Shown: positions 1 to 7,365, counted from the first letter of the stretch. The stretch is DNA of 7,979 nucleotides from Akkermansia sp. (GCA_017555465.1 JAFZGH010000198.1:1-7979); one strand, 5' to 3'. Numbers and translations: made by a program. Notes: generated by a model from the letters alone, not told the origin.

Positions 1-813
1 GTTGGAGGAACCGCCCATGGCCATATCACAGGTGAACACGTTGTCAATGGCAGCCTCGGTGATGAGGTCGCGGGGCAGCGGGCCGCCCTCCTTGGCCATC
101 TCCACCGCGCGGCGGGCAGCAGCGCGCCAGAACTCCTTGCGCTCCTCAGAAAGCGCCAGCAGCGTGCCGTTGCCCGGCAGCGCAAGACCCAGCACCTCGC
201 ACAGGCAGTTCATGGAATTGGCCGTGAACATGCCGCTGCAGGAACCGGCGCTCGGGCAGGCGTGGCACTCCACATAGTGCAGCTCGTCCTCGGTAATCTT
301 GCCCGCGGTGCAGGCTGCCACGGCCTCGAATACGCTGTTGAGGTCCAGGTCTTCGCCATTGCGCCCCTTGCCCACAGCCATGGGGCCGCCGCTGCAGAAA
401 ATCGTCGGGATATTGCAACGCAGCGCGCCCATCACCATACCGGGCACAATCTTGTCGCAGTTCGGGATGCAAATGCAGGCATCAAACGCATGAGCAGAAA
501 GCATGGTTTCCACGCTGTCGGCAATCAGCTCGCGGCTGGCCAGGGAGAACTTCATGCCGTGGTGGGCCATGGCAATACCATCGCACACGCCGATAAGGTT
601 GAACTCAATGGGCGTGCCGCCTGCCTTGCGCACCTCATCCTTGATAAGCTCGGCCACCTTGTTGAGGTGCACGTGACCGGGAATCACTTCGTTGAAAGAG
701 TTGCAAATGGCAATGAACGGCTTCTTGATGTCCTCATCCGTCATGCCCGTGGCGCGCATCAGGCTGCGATGCGGCGCACGTTGAATACCTGCCTTGGTAC
801 GATCTGATAACAT
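1..813 (-). CDS. ilvD: Dihydroxy-acid dehydratase, N-terminal 271 residues (truncated by window edge)
   Basis: This enzyme dehydrates 2,3-dihydroxy acids to 2-keto acids, the third common step of valine and isoleucine synthesis, in the cytoplasm. The reading frame starts at ATG 813-811 and is open to base 1, giving 271 codons of a protein that is usually about 550-620 residues, so roughly half is present. The N terminus has the family pattern IQRAPHRSLMRATGM (residues 10-24), NSFNEVIPGHVHL (38-50), GVCDGIAM (75-82), SRELIADSVE (93-102), PNCDKIVPGM (117-126) and SAGSCSGMFTANSM (188-201). Cys119 and Cys192 match iron-sulfur ligands and Lys121 the conserved lysine beside the metal site. Where plant and mycobacterial [2Fe-2S] enzymes have Cys in a PCN motif, this one has PGH (residues 45-47), as in the E. 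coli oxygen-sensitive [4Fe-4S] type; that cluster assignment is inference. It is divergent from the transporter gene. No Shine-Dalgarno is seen before the start. Confidence 0.96.
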   Translation of the reverse strand, partial: MLSDRTKAGIQRAPHRSLMRATGMTDEDIKKPFIAICNSFNEVIPGHVHLNKVAELIKDEVRKAGGTPIEFNLIGVCDGIAMAHHGMKFSLASRELIADSVETMLSAHAFDACICIPNCDKIVPGMVMGALRCNIPTIFCSGGPMAVGKGRNGEDLDLNSVFEAVAACTAGKITEDELHYVECHACPSAGSCSGMFTANSMNCLCEVLGLALPGNGTLLALSEERKEFWRAAARRAVEMAKEGGPLPRDLITEAAIDNVFTCDMAMGGSSN

Positions 814-954
814 AGCGCGGCGACCATACCACAATTCAAACCGCATTTCCAGCTTATATTTTCCGCGCGCGTAAGGAATTACGACATATTCGCATAAAAT
901 TGATAGGAATATAGATTTTATTCTTCCGCCAAAGTCGATATACTGGCAACCACC
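814..954. promoter_or_regulatory. Divergent intergenic region between ilvD and the MFS gene
   Basis: This AT-richer 141-base gap must hold the promoters of both divergent genes. For ilvD (minus strand) a weak candidate is TGGAAA (846-851) and TATGGT (823-828) with a 17-base spacer; it would start transcription only a few bases before the ATG, so the message would be almost leaderless. For the transporter (plus strand) the best -10-like hexamer is TATACT (939-944), but no good -35 lies at the right distance. A short perfect inverted repeat, CGTAA-GGAA-TTACG, sits at 870-883; it could be an operator half-site pair or chance. No small gene, T-box or leader peptide with branched-chain codons was recognised. 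Confidence 0.35.
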
Positions 955-2133
955 GTGAAACAGAAGCCCCACATGAACGCCAGCACGCACTTCATCATCA
1001 TCTTTCTGCTGGTCAGCCTGAACCTGCGCATGGCATTCTCTGCAGCAGACCCGCTGCTGGTATCGCTCATGCGCGACTTGGGGCTGGGCATCAGCAGCAG
1101 CGGACTGTTCGGGCTGCTGCCGGTCATGGCGCTGGGCATAGCCGCCCCGCTCGGCGCGCGGCTGGTGGCATGGGTAAGACCGGGCATGCTCATCATCTAC
1201 GCCATGCTGGCCGCGGTGGGTGGAGTCATCTGGCGCAGTTACGGCGGCATCCCCGGACTCTTCGGCGGCACCATTATCATCGGCCTTGGGCTGGGAATCG
1301 CCGGTTCCGTTATCCTGGGCGTGGTCAGGCAGGTAGAAAAAGCGCACCTGCCCACCCTCATGAGCGCCTACACCGCCTGCGTGAGCCTGGGCACAGCCAT
1401 AGGCTCCGGCGCAGCCAATCCGGTGGCCCACTGGCTGGGCGGCTGGCAGCCGGGACTCCTCTTCTGGGGGCTGCCCCTGCTGGTCGCCGCTGCACTGTGG
1501 AGCGGGCTTGTGCTGCACAGCCGGAATCCCCACACCCAGCAGCACACCCTGAAAGCCCCCATTCTGCCACTGCTGCGCAAACGCGCATCCATCATGGTTT
1601 CGCTCTACTACCTCTTCCGCGTAGCCAGCGCCTGGCTGCTCATCGTGTGGCTGGCGGCCCTGCTGCGCCGCCGGGGATTAGCAGCAGATGAAGCGGGATT
1701 CGTGCTGGCGCTCGCCACCATCTGCCAGATCCCCTTCGCCCTGGCAGCAGGAGTCCTCACCCGCTGGCTGGGCGGCATGGACAGGCTCATGACGCTTGCC
1801 ACCCTGGCCGCAATCGCAGCCTGCTGGGGCTTACTGGAAGCCCCGCTTACCCTGTGGGTACTCTTCGCCCCGCTGCTGGGATTCGGCATGGGCAGCATCT
1901 TCGCGCTCGGCATGACCCTCATAGCCACCACCGAACCGGACGAAGCCGGCACCATTGCCCTCTCCGGGCTGGCGCAGGGCACAGGCTTCATCGGCGGCGG
2001 GCTGCTGGCCTGGGCCGCGGGGCTCAGCCTCAGTCTCCCCCAGCCGGACTTATGGCTGGCTACCCTCTACACCCTACTCGCCCTCTGTGGGCTGCACTTC
2101 GGCCTGCAATGCACAAGAAAGCCGGTCCGTTAA
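955..2133 (+). CDS. MFS transporter of the CynX/NimT (cyanate permease-like) family
   Basis: This is a 392-residue inner-membrane protein with about twelve hydrophobic segments (roughly residues 11-29, 45-66, 76-95, 99-122, 133-155, 163-186, 210-232, 247-268, 276-293, 296-322, 332-356, 365-385) and a central cytoplasmic loop near 188-208, the standard MFS 6+6 plan. The first segment has the NLR motif followed by a small-residue stretch (residues 23-31), and segment 11 has SGLAQGTGFIGGGL (337-350); both resemble the CynX/NimT branch, whose members move cyanate, nitroimidazole-type or other small anionic compounds. The actual substrate cannot be read from sequence. The start chosen is GTG 955, preceded by ACC and giving a basic N terminus; ATG 973 is an alternative that loses six residues. 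No Shine-Dalgarno is present for either. The gene is divergent from ilvD and convergent with the hydrolase gene, so it is probably transcribed alone. Its last codons form one arm of the downstream hairpin. A sampled line (1441-1500) is 44/60 GC. Confidence 0.85.
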   Translation: MKQKPHMNASTHFIIIFLLVSLNLRMAFSAADPLLVSLMRDLGLGISSSGLFGLLPVMALGIAAPLGARLVAWVRPGMLIIYAMLAAVGGVIWRSYGGIPGLFGGTIIIGLGLGIAGSVILGVVRQVEKAHLPTLMSAYTACVSLGTAIGSGAANPVAHWLGGWQPGLLFWGLPLLVAAALWSGLVLHSRNPHTQQHTLKAPILPLLRKRASIMVSLYYLFRVASAWLLIVWLAALLRRRGLAADEAGFVLALATICQIPFALAAGVLTRWLGGMDRLMTLATLAAIAACWGLLEAPLTLWVLFAPLLGFGMGSIFALGMTLIATTEPDEAGTIALSGLAQGTGFIGGGLLAWAAGLSLSLPQPDLWLATLYTLLALCGLHFGLQCTRKPVR

Positions 2134-2148
2134 ACGAACCGGCTTTCT
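2116..2148. terminator. Hairpin between convergent genes, likely bidirectional terminator
   Basis: A perfect 11-bp stem, AGAAAGCCGGT (2116-2126) with ACCGGCTTTCT (2138-2148), is followed inside by a C·A mismatch and two further CG pairs around a short TTAAA loop. The stem begins A-rich and ends T-rich, so either transcript carries a U-rich 3' side (TTTCT on plus, TTTCTTG on minus), although no long U tract follows. It lies between the stops of the transporter (2131-2133, inside the hairpin loop) and of the hydrolase (2167-2169, minus), which is where a shared terminator is expected. The left arm encodes the last residues of the transporter. Confidence 0.72.
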
Positions 2149-2153
2149 GAATA

Positions 2154-2165
2154 CTGTTTAAACAG
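2154..2165. repeat. 12-bp perfect palindrome CTGTTTAAACAG
   Basis: A perfect self-complementary 12-mer lies in the 33-base gap between the two convergent stop codons, just right of the hairpin and two bases from the hydrolase stop. It could help form a weak second structure or be a protein site, but it has no loop and is AT-rich in the centre, so it is not a good terminator by itself. Confidence 0.4.
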
Positions 2166-2166
2166 A

Positions 2167-5139
2167 TTAGTTCTCAAGCTGTTCCTCAGTGGCGGGAGCA
2201 ACCTGCACCGGCACCTTGATTTCCGGGAGGCCTTCGGTCTTCACGGTGACTGTGGCCGTGCCGCTTTCGCCGCGCTTGCCACGCACCACGGCGAGGATGC
2301 GGCCGTTGAAGAACTTCTGCTCCGGGTCCTGCAGGCTGGTGTGGTCAATGGGGTTACCATTGCAGAAACCGGCCAGCACGGCGGGGCCTTCGATGCTGAA
2401 GCTCACCTTGCGGCTGTCCGTGGGCACCACATTACCCTGTGCATCAGTAAGAGCCAGCTCCACGTGGGCAATATCACGGGCATCACCCGCAATGGTGCTG
2501 CGGTCCACCTTGGCGGTGACGGCGGCAGATTCGCCGGTGGTCACACGCTTGGCGGTAGCCCAGGGCTTGCCGTCCTTCTTCACCACCACTTCCACCGTGC
2601 CGGGTTCGTAAACCACATCTTCCCAGGCAAAGCGGTATGTATTCTTGTTCATCACCAGGCTCTTATCCTTCTGCACGAAGGTGGGGCCATCCCCCTTGCG
2701 GCGCACGCCCTGGCTCTTACCATTCACGAAGAGCTCAGCCTCATCACCACTGGAGAACACCATCACCGGGGTCTTCTGCCCCTCGCGGCCAGCCCAGTTC
2801 CAGTGCGGCAGGATGTGGGCCATCTTCTTCTCCGGATTCCACTGGCTCTGGTAGAAGTAGTAGATATCCTTCGGGAAGCCGGCCAAGTCAATCAGGCCGA
2901 AGTAGGAGCTGCGGCTGGGGGCCTTGTTGCCCATTGCCTTGAGCTGCTCCATGGCGGCCTTTTTCTCTTCCTCACTGGCGCCGATGAAGTTGCCAATGTT
3001 AGAGGCATCCTGGTTATACGGGGTGGGTTCGCCGATGTAGTCGAAACCGGTCCACACGTATTCACCCGCCAGATCCGGCGCTTTGGTGTGGGCATACATC
3101 TCGATATCCGGGCAGGAGCCCCAGCCGGTGGAGGAAAGCGCATAGCTGCTCACCTGGAAGTAGCGGGCGCCGCTGCCCACATCCCACTTCATCGGGAAGA
3201 AATAGGTATCGCGGGTGGAGACGCAGCTGCAGGTCTCGGAGGCGTAGTACGGCATCTCCGGGTGTTTCTGGCGGAACTTGGCATACTGGTGCGGCTTGTA
3301 GTTGAAGCCGTAGACATCCATCGTCTCAGAGAAACCATTCTGCCAGGCGCGGTTGTCATTGCAGCCCACGGTGTATGGGCGCGTGGTATCATACTTGCGC
3401 ACCTCATCACGCAGGGCGGTGGCCACCTCCAGGTTGCGCTGGTGCTTGGCCTTGTTATCGTGCCCCTGCTCCGGCACTTCGTTACCGCCGCTCCATGCGA
3501 TGATGCAGGGGTGGTTGCGGTCGCGGAGCATGAAATTGCGCACATCCTTCTGCCACCATTCCGGCCAGTAGAGATGATAGCCGTTCACCTTATCGTACTT
3601 CTGGTTCTTCCAGATATCAAAGAGCTCATCTATCACAAGTACGCCGTGCTTATCGCAGAGTTCGAGCACCTCCGGAGCAGGCGGATTGTGGGTCATGCGA
3701 ATGGAGTTGCAGCCCATTTCCTTCAGAATCTCAATCTTGCGCTCGTAGCCGCGGGCATGGAACGCAGAACCGAGGGCGCCCAGGTCGTGGTGCTCGCATA
3801 CACCCTTGAGCTTCACTCTTTCGCCATTCAGATAGAAACCATCCTTGCGCCACTCTGCAGTGCGCACGCCGAAGGAGCTTTCCTTGCTGTCCACCTTCTT
3901 ACCATTCACCAGAATGCTGGTCTGCATGGTATACAGATGCGGATTCTCCATGCTCCACAGCTCAGGGGCATACAGGCGGAGCTCCTGCTCCACAGTGCCA
4001 CTGGTGCCGGGTTCAAGCGTAATGGTAGACGGCTGGGCCTGCACACCTTCCACAGACTGCTGCACAGTGACCTCAGCCATCTCGCCGCTCGTATTCTCAA
4101 CCGTGGTCTGCACCTTCACCAGTGCATAATCCTTCTTGATTTCAGGAGTCGTGATGAAGGTGGGCCACTGGGCCAGATGCACCGGGGAGGTCTTTTCCAA
4201 CCACACATGGCGGTAGATGCCAGCCCCCGGGTACCAACGGGTGGAAAGCTGCAGGTTGCTCGCCATCACGGCCACCAGGTTATCCTTGCCAGCCTCCAGA
4301 TACGGGGTGATATCCACCCGGAAAGAATTGTATCCGTATGCCCATTCGCCAGCCTTCCTGCCATTCACGTATACCTGGGGATTGGCCATCACACCGTCGA
4401 AATCCAGGTAGTAGCGGTCTTTTTCGGCACAGAAATCGGCGGGAACGGCAAAATGCTTACGATACCAGCCCCAGCCATTCCACGGCAGCTTGCCTGTTTC
4501 ATTCGGCTCATCCATGAGGAAGGGGCTTTCAATAGCCCAGTCGTGCGGCAGCTGCACGCTCTTGAAGCCGGATTCATCGAGCCCGACGGCAGCCTGCGCT
4601 TCAGCGGGTGCGCCGCGCTTTACGGACAGGGGTTCGTTGTTCACCCCGGTGAACATGACCTCGCGGATGCTCGCCCAGGTAGTCCAGGTCGCATCATGCA
4701 CCGTCAATTTAAGAGAGCGAACCGGCTTGCCGCCAATATCGATGAAAGTTGCCGCCTGGTGGCCAACGCGATAGCTGCGCGTGGTCACGCTGTCACCGTG
4801 GTCAATCTCCACCTCCAGGCGGAGATTGTTGCGGCTCTCCCAATACACCACCGCCATCTTCACAGCATCATCAAACCCAGGGCGAATCACGAGCTTATGC
4901 CCCTGCCCCTGGTCCTTGGCGCACCAGCGGGTCATCAGGTCACCATCCACTGCATGAGCAGCGGGGTGGGTTCCCTGGTAGGAATCGGTAGACACAGGCA
5001 CACCTGCCTCAGCAGGGTTTCCGGAGCCGAAGTATTTGAACTTCCACCCGAAATCAAAGGTTTCGCGCTCGCCGGCATAGGCACTCGCCACACTCAACGC
5101 CAGCAACGGCAACATGTATTTAGCTTTCATGGTATTCAT
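2167..5139 (-). CDS. Exported glycoside hydrolase family 2 (beta-galactosidase-like) with inserted discoidin domain
   Basis: This 990-residue retaining exo-glycosidase probably removes beta-linked galactose or a related sugar from host or dietary glycans outside the cytoplasm; the exact sugar is not certain. A signal peptide is clear: basic MNTMKAKY, hydrophobic 9-20, likely cleavage after AYA (residue 22). The GH2 sugar-binding domain starts at about 27-40, is interrupted by a discoidin/F5-8 type C-like domain (about 48-165; AVDGDLMTRW at 63-72, SIREVMFTG at 157-165), and resumes with LPHDWAIE (197-204), GWGWYRKHF (222-230) and RWYPGAGIYRHVWL (301-314). An Ig-like middle domain leads to FGVRTAEW (423-430) and the TIM barrel with GVCEHHDLG (446-454), RMTHNPP (481-487), acid/base Glu554 in GGNE and nucleophile Glu635 in ASET, 81 residues apart as usual for GH2. 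DUF4982-like (about 785-865) and C-terminal Ig-like (about 875-980, GFCNGNP at 924-930) domains follow. Start: ATG 5139 gives the longest form; ATG 5130, preceded by ACC, is equally possible and keeps the signal peptide. It is divergent from the acyltransferase gene, so likely monocistronic. Confidence 0.93.
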   Translation of the reverse strand: MNTMKAKYMLPLLALSVASAYAGERETFDFGWKFKYFGSGNPAEAGVPVSTDSYQGTHPAAHAVDGDLMTRWCAKDQGQGHKLVIRPGFDDAVKMAVVYWESRNNLRLEVEIDHGDSVTTRSYRVGHQAATFIDIGGKPVRSLKLTVHDATWTTWASIREVMFTGVNNEPLSVKRGAPAEAQAAVGLDESGFKSVQLPHDWAIESPFLMDEPNETGKLPWNGWGWYRKHFAVPADFCAEKDRYYLDFDGVMANPQVYVNGRKAGEWAYGYNSFRVDITPYLEAGKDNLVAVMASNLQLSTRWYPGAGIYRHVWLEKTSPVHLAQWPTFITTPEIKKDYALVKVQTTVENTSGEMAEVTVQQSVEGVQAQPSTITLEPGTSGTVEQELRLYAPELWSMENPHLYTMQTSILVNGKKVDSKESSFGVRTAEWRKDGFYLNGERVKLKGVCEHHDLGALGSAFHARGYERKIEILKEMGCNSIRMTHNPPAPEVLELCDKHGVLVIDELFDIWKNQKYDKVNGYHLYWPEWWQKDVRNFMLRDRNHPCIIAWSGGNEVPEQGHDNKAKHQRNLEVATALRDEVRKYDTTRPYTVGCNDNRAWQNGFSETMDVYGFNYKPHQYAKFRQKHPEMPYYASETCSCVSTRDTYFFPMKWDVGSGARYFQVSSYALSSTGWGSCPDIEMYAHTKAPDLAGEYVWTGFDYIGEPTPYNQDASNIGNFIGASEEEKKAAMEQLKAMGNKAPSRSSYFGLIDLAGFPKDIYYFYQSQWNPEKKMAHILPHWNWAGREGQKTPVMVFSSGDEAELFVNGKSQGVRRKGDGPTFVQKDKSLVMNKNTYRFAWEDVVYEPGTVEVVVKKDGKPWATAKRVTTGESAAVTAKVDRSTIAGDARDIAHVELALTDAQGNVVPTDSRKVSFSIEGPAVLAGFCNGNPIDHTSLQDPEQKFFNGRILAVVRGKRGESGTATVTVKTEGLPEIKVPVQVAPATEEQLEN

Positions 5140-5313
5140 TAATACGTAAAAGAATCGCTTTATATTTCAATATGCTAACCGATTTCCCGGGTGCATGCAA
5201 GCAAAAAGCACAGCATAAGCAATATGATTTTACTGTACATCCCTGCCCAAATACGTTATATATGCAGAAACCCCCGAATACAATCTAACTTCATTCCTCA
5301 CCCTGAACCCACC
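5140..5313. promoter_or_regulatory. Divergent intergenic region between hydrolase and acyltransferase genes
   Basis: This AT-rich 174-base gap holds the control signals of two divergent genes. For the acyltransferase (plus strand) TGTACA (5234-5239) and TATATA (5257-5262) are 17 bases apart, each matching the sigma-70 consensus at 4 of 6 positions, with a leader of about 45 bases. For the hydrolase (minus strand) one candidate is TTGCAT (5195-5200) and TAGCAT (5172-5177), also 17 bases apart; a TATAAA (5159-5164) lies closer to the gene but lacks a good -35. The palindrome TGCATGCA (5192-5199) overlaps the hydrolase -35 candidate and might be an operator. No Shine-Dalgarno precedes either start. 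These are consensus matches by eye only. Confidence 0.35.
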
Positions 5314-7314
5314 ATGTCAGACAAGGTTTTTCTCTCCCACATAGGCGGACTTCGTGGCATCGCTATCCTGCTGGTCATTCTGTTTCACCTCTGTCCGACA
5401 GTTTTCCCGAATTGTTATTATGGTGTTGATATATTCCTGGTCATCACCGGGTATCTTCTTTTTCTTGGCACAAAACGCTACGATGGCACCTGGAAAGGAG
5501 CTGGCATCTTTGCCATAAAGAAAGCGGAACGAATTCTCCCCTCACTAAGCGTTGCCGTTCTCATCACAGTATTGGCAGGCATATACTTCCTGGACAAAAC
5601 CATGCTGGAAGCCACGGCTCGTCTCGGTCGTTATGCTCTGTTCGGCATGCCGAACAATCATCTCAACAAGGTAGTATCTGACTATTTTGACACCACAGCA
5701 TCGCTGAATCCCTTATTGCACACATGGTATATCGGCGTCACCCTGCAGGTGTATCTTTTCTTTGCCATCGGCCTCATGCTTTGCAAACGTCTCTCCCGTA
5801 AGGCCATCATAACGAGTCTGTTCACCATCGGCTTCCTGTCTCTGGCCTGGAAATACAGAGTTGAGATTCAAGGACTGCTCGCATATGCCGGACTCAAGAC
5901 AGGGGAATTAACACCTCCCACCCATTATGAGACATTACCGCGCTTATGGGAGATTCTGGCCGGCGGAGTTATCACGCTGATGCCGCAAATTAAAAACCGC
6001 TGGACAAAAAGCCTGCTGGTCATTCTCGGGCTGGTCGGCATCAGCACCGCCTTTTACCTGTCTCATGCCGAGCCGCTTGCGGTACTCGGCACCATGCTCA
6101 TCATTGCATACGCCGGAGGCAGTCGTGTTGAATGCATTCTGAGCAACAAGCTTCTGCTGGGAATCGGCGCCGTTTCATTCTCCCTGTACCTTGTCCACAT
6201 GCCAGTGTTTGTTTTCTATAAGGGGTGGATTGTGGTCCCCCCGACCATGGGGGAATACATCGCCATGCTGGGAATCACTGCCGTACTCGGCGTCCTGTTC
6301 TGGCGATACATCGAAACCCGTCGTTTCAAATGGAAAACATGGCTGACCCTCTGGGGACTCTGCATGCTGCTCTGTGTACTCTCCAAGAAAACCTCCTTTA
6401 TCAGCGATATGGTAGCCAATGAGAATGAGGCCACCATCATCAAGTCCTACCCGGATTGGCAAATTGTGCAAACTGACGAGCTATACCGGGGGTTTGACGC
6501 TCAGCAACTCAATTACTGGGGCGGCTGGTTTTCCATGGCCGACACAAACGCACCGAAACAGCTTCGGCAGCCTGCTCTTTTCCTCATGGGCGATGCCACC
6601 AAGGCACCCAATTTCATCATGGTCGGGGACAGTCATGCCGGTAGCATGTATCCTGGCTTCGACAACCTCTGCCGCAAATACGGGTGCGCTGGCATTTACG
6701 TGCCGACCATCATCTCCCCGTTCTGGAATTACGAGGTCCAGCGAGACCCATCATACTACTGCACCCGGGAGAAAATGCAAGCCCTCATCCACTGGCTCAA
6801 AGAACACCCCCAACTTCAATACATTGTCATTGTGCAGCGCTGGTATCAACGATGCCGCGTCAACAAACTCGACTGGGACAAGAAGCCGGTGGATCTCTCC
6901 ATAGCCGCACATACAGATGCTTTGCGGGAATTCCTGAAAAACATGAAAGCCATCGGGCGCACTGTCATTCTGGTTGACCAGATTCCTGACTTTGAAACGG
7001 ATCCCCGCACCTATGGTAAATGGTGTATCCGCCACGGCAGAAATCCGGAAGAACGAATCGAACCATTTATCTGCACGCGTGAGCGCTATCAGACGCGCCA
7101 TCATGACTACCTGCAAATGCTCGATGCTGTCCAGAAGGAAGGTCTTTGCCACGTCCTGAGCTTTGATCGTGCCACCAATGCCGACGGAAACTATGTTTCC
7201 TATGCCAATGGAGAAGTACTCTACCGCGACGATAACCACCCGGCAGCACCCGGTGCCATCTACCTGATGAATCAATGCGCACCGGATTTTCTCCCGCTCA
7301 TTCAAACTCCATAA
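5314..7314 (+). CDS. Membrane O-acyltransferase (acyltransferase 3) with C-terminal SGNH domain, OafA/YrhL-like
   Basis: This 666-residue protein is predicted to move an acyl (usually acetyl) group across the inner membrane and transfer it to a cell-surface sugar such as O-antigen or capsule. Residues 1-357 form the AT3 membrane domain with about ten or eleven hydrophobic segments. Arg14 and His25 give the essential R-X10-H motif (LRGIAILLVILFH); YYGVDIFLVITGYLLF (36-50 region), KKAERILPSLSV (69-80) and LHTWYIG (135-141) follow. The usual VEEQFY after HTW reads VTLQVY (142-147), so the common Glu is missing. A linker (about 358-430) leads to the periplasmic SGNH domain: block I GDSHA with Ser440, QRWYQR (508-513), and DDNH with Asp639/His642. 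Eight cysteines lie in 430-666, perhaps forming disulfides. The frame is open upstream to GTG 5191, but the family N terminus and the ACC context support ATG 5314. GC in sampled lines (23/60, 30/60, 30/60) is lower than in neighbours. It is followed by an epimerase gene on the same strand, which fits a role in surface polysaccharide. Confidence 0.92.
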   Translation: MSDKVFLSHIGGLRGIAILLVILFHLCPTVFPNCYYGVDIFLVITGYLLFLGTKRYDGTWKGAGIFAIKKAERILPSLSVAVLITVLAGIYFLDKTMLEATARLGRYALFGMPNNHLNKVVSDYFDTTASLNPLLHTWYIGVTLQVYLFFAIGLMLCKRLSRKAIITSLFTIGFLSLAWKYRVEIQGLLAYAGLKTGELTPPTHYETLPRLWEILAGGVITLMPQIKNRWTKSLLVILGLVGISTAFYLSHAEPLAVLGTMLIIAYAGGSRVECILSNKLLLGIGAVSFSLYLVHMPVFVFYKGWIVVPPTMGEYIAMLGITAVLGVLFWRYIETRRFKWKTWLTLWGLCMLLCVLSKKTSFISDMVANENEATIIKSYPDWQIVQTDELYRGFDAQQLNYWGGWFSMADTNAPKQLRQPALFLMGDATKAPNFIMVGDSHAGSMYPGFDNLCRKYGCAGIYVPTIISPFWNYEVQRDPSYYCTREKMQALIHWLKEHPQLQYIVIVQRWYQRCRVNKLDWDKKPVDLSIAAHTDALREFLKNMKAIGRTVILVDQIPDFETDPRTYGKWCIRHGRNPEERIEPFICTRERYQTRHHDYLQMLDAVQKEGLCHVLSFDRATNADGNYVSYANGEVLYRDDNHPAAPGAIYLMNQCAPDFLPLIQTP

Positions 7315-7337
7315 TTCCTGAAAATCTCATTTCCTTC

Positions 7338-7365
7338 TTGCTTTTTTTTAACAGGCAGGTAGAAT
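7338..7365 (+). promoter_or_regulatory. Candidate sigma-70-type promoter of the epimerase gene
   Basis: In the 78-base gap after the acyltransferase stop, TTGCTT (7338-7343) and TAGAAT (7360-7365, 5 of 6 to consensus) are 16 bases apart, with a T8 run (7342-7349) overlapping the -35 end and spacer. Transcription would begin near 7372, about 20 bases before the ATG at 7393. This suggests that the epimerase gene has its own promoter even if some read-through from the acyltransferase occurs. No Shine-Dalgarno is seen. It is a match by eye. Confidence 0.45.

Noticed and set aside
262..807. Open plus-strand frame opposite ilvD
   Set aside because: It is also in codon register with the real gene and has no family features; it is a shadow of ilvD codon usage.
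1170..1691. Alternative-frame open stretches within the transporter gene on both strands
   Set aside because: They are Arg/His/Pro/Ser-rich products typical of off-frame GC-rich DNA and overlap a gene with twelve clear membrane segments.
2341..5142. Open plus-strand frame of 933 codons opposite the hydrolase gene
   Set aside because: Its codons are exactly in register with the hydrolase codons, so its stops would need TTA, CTA or TCA sense codons, which this GC-rich gene avoids. The product is rich in His, Leu, Ala and Val with no recognisable domain, while the minus-strand frame has clear GH2 motifs.
5191..5313. Upstream extension of the acyltransferase by 41 codons from GTG 5191
   Set aside because: The extension is in AT-rich intergenic sequence that likely holds both promoters, has no membrane or signal character, and would move the R-X10-H motif from its normal position (Arg14/His25) to 55/66.
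7321..7350. T8 run after the acyltransferase stop as a rho-independent terminator
   Set aside because: The only inverted repeat nearby is a 4-bp AT stem (AAAT-CTC-ATTT), too weak for a terminator. The run fits better as part of a promoter spacer.
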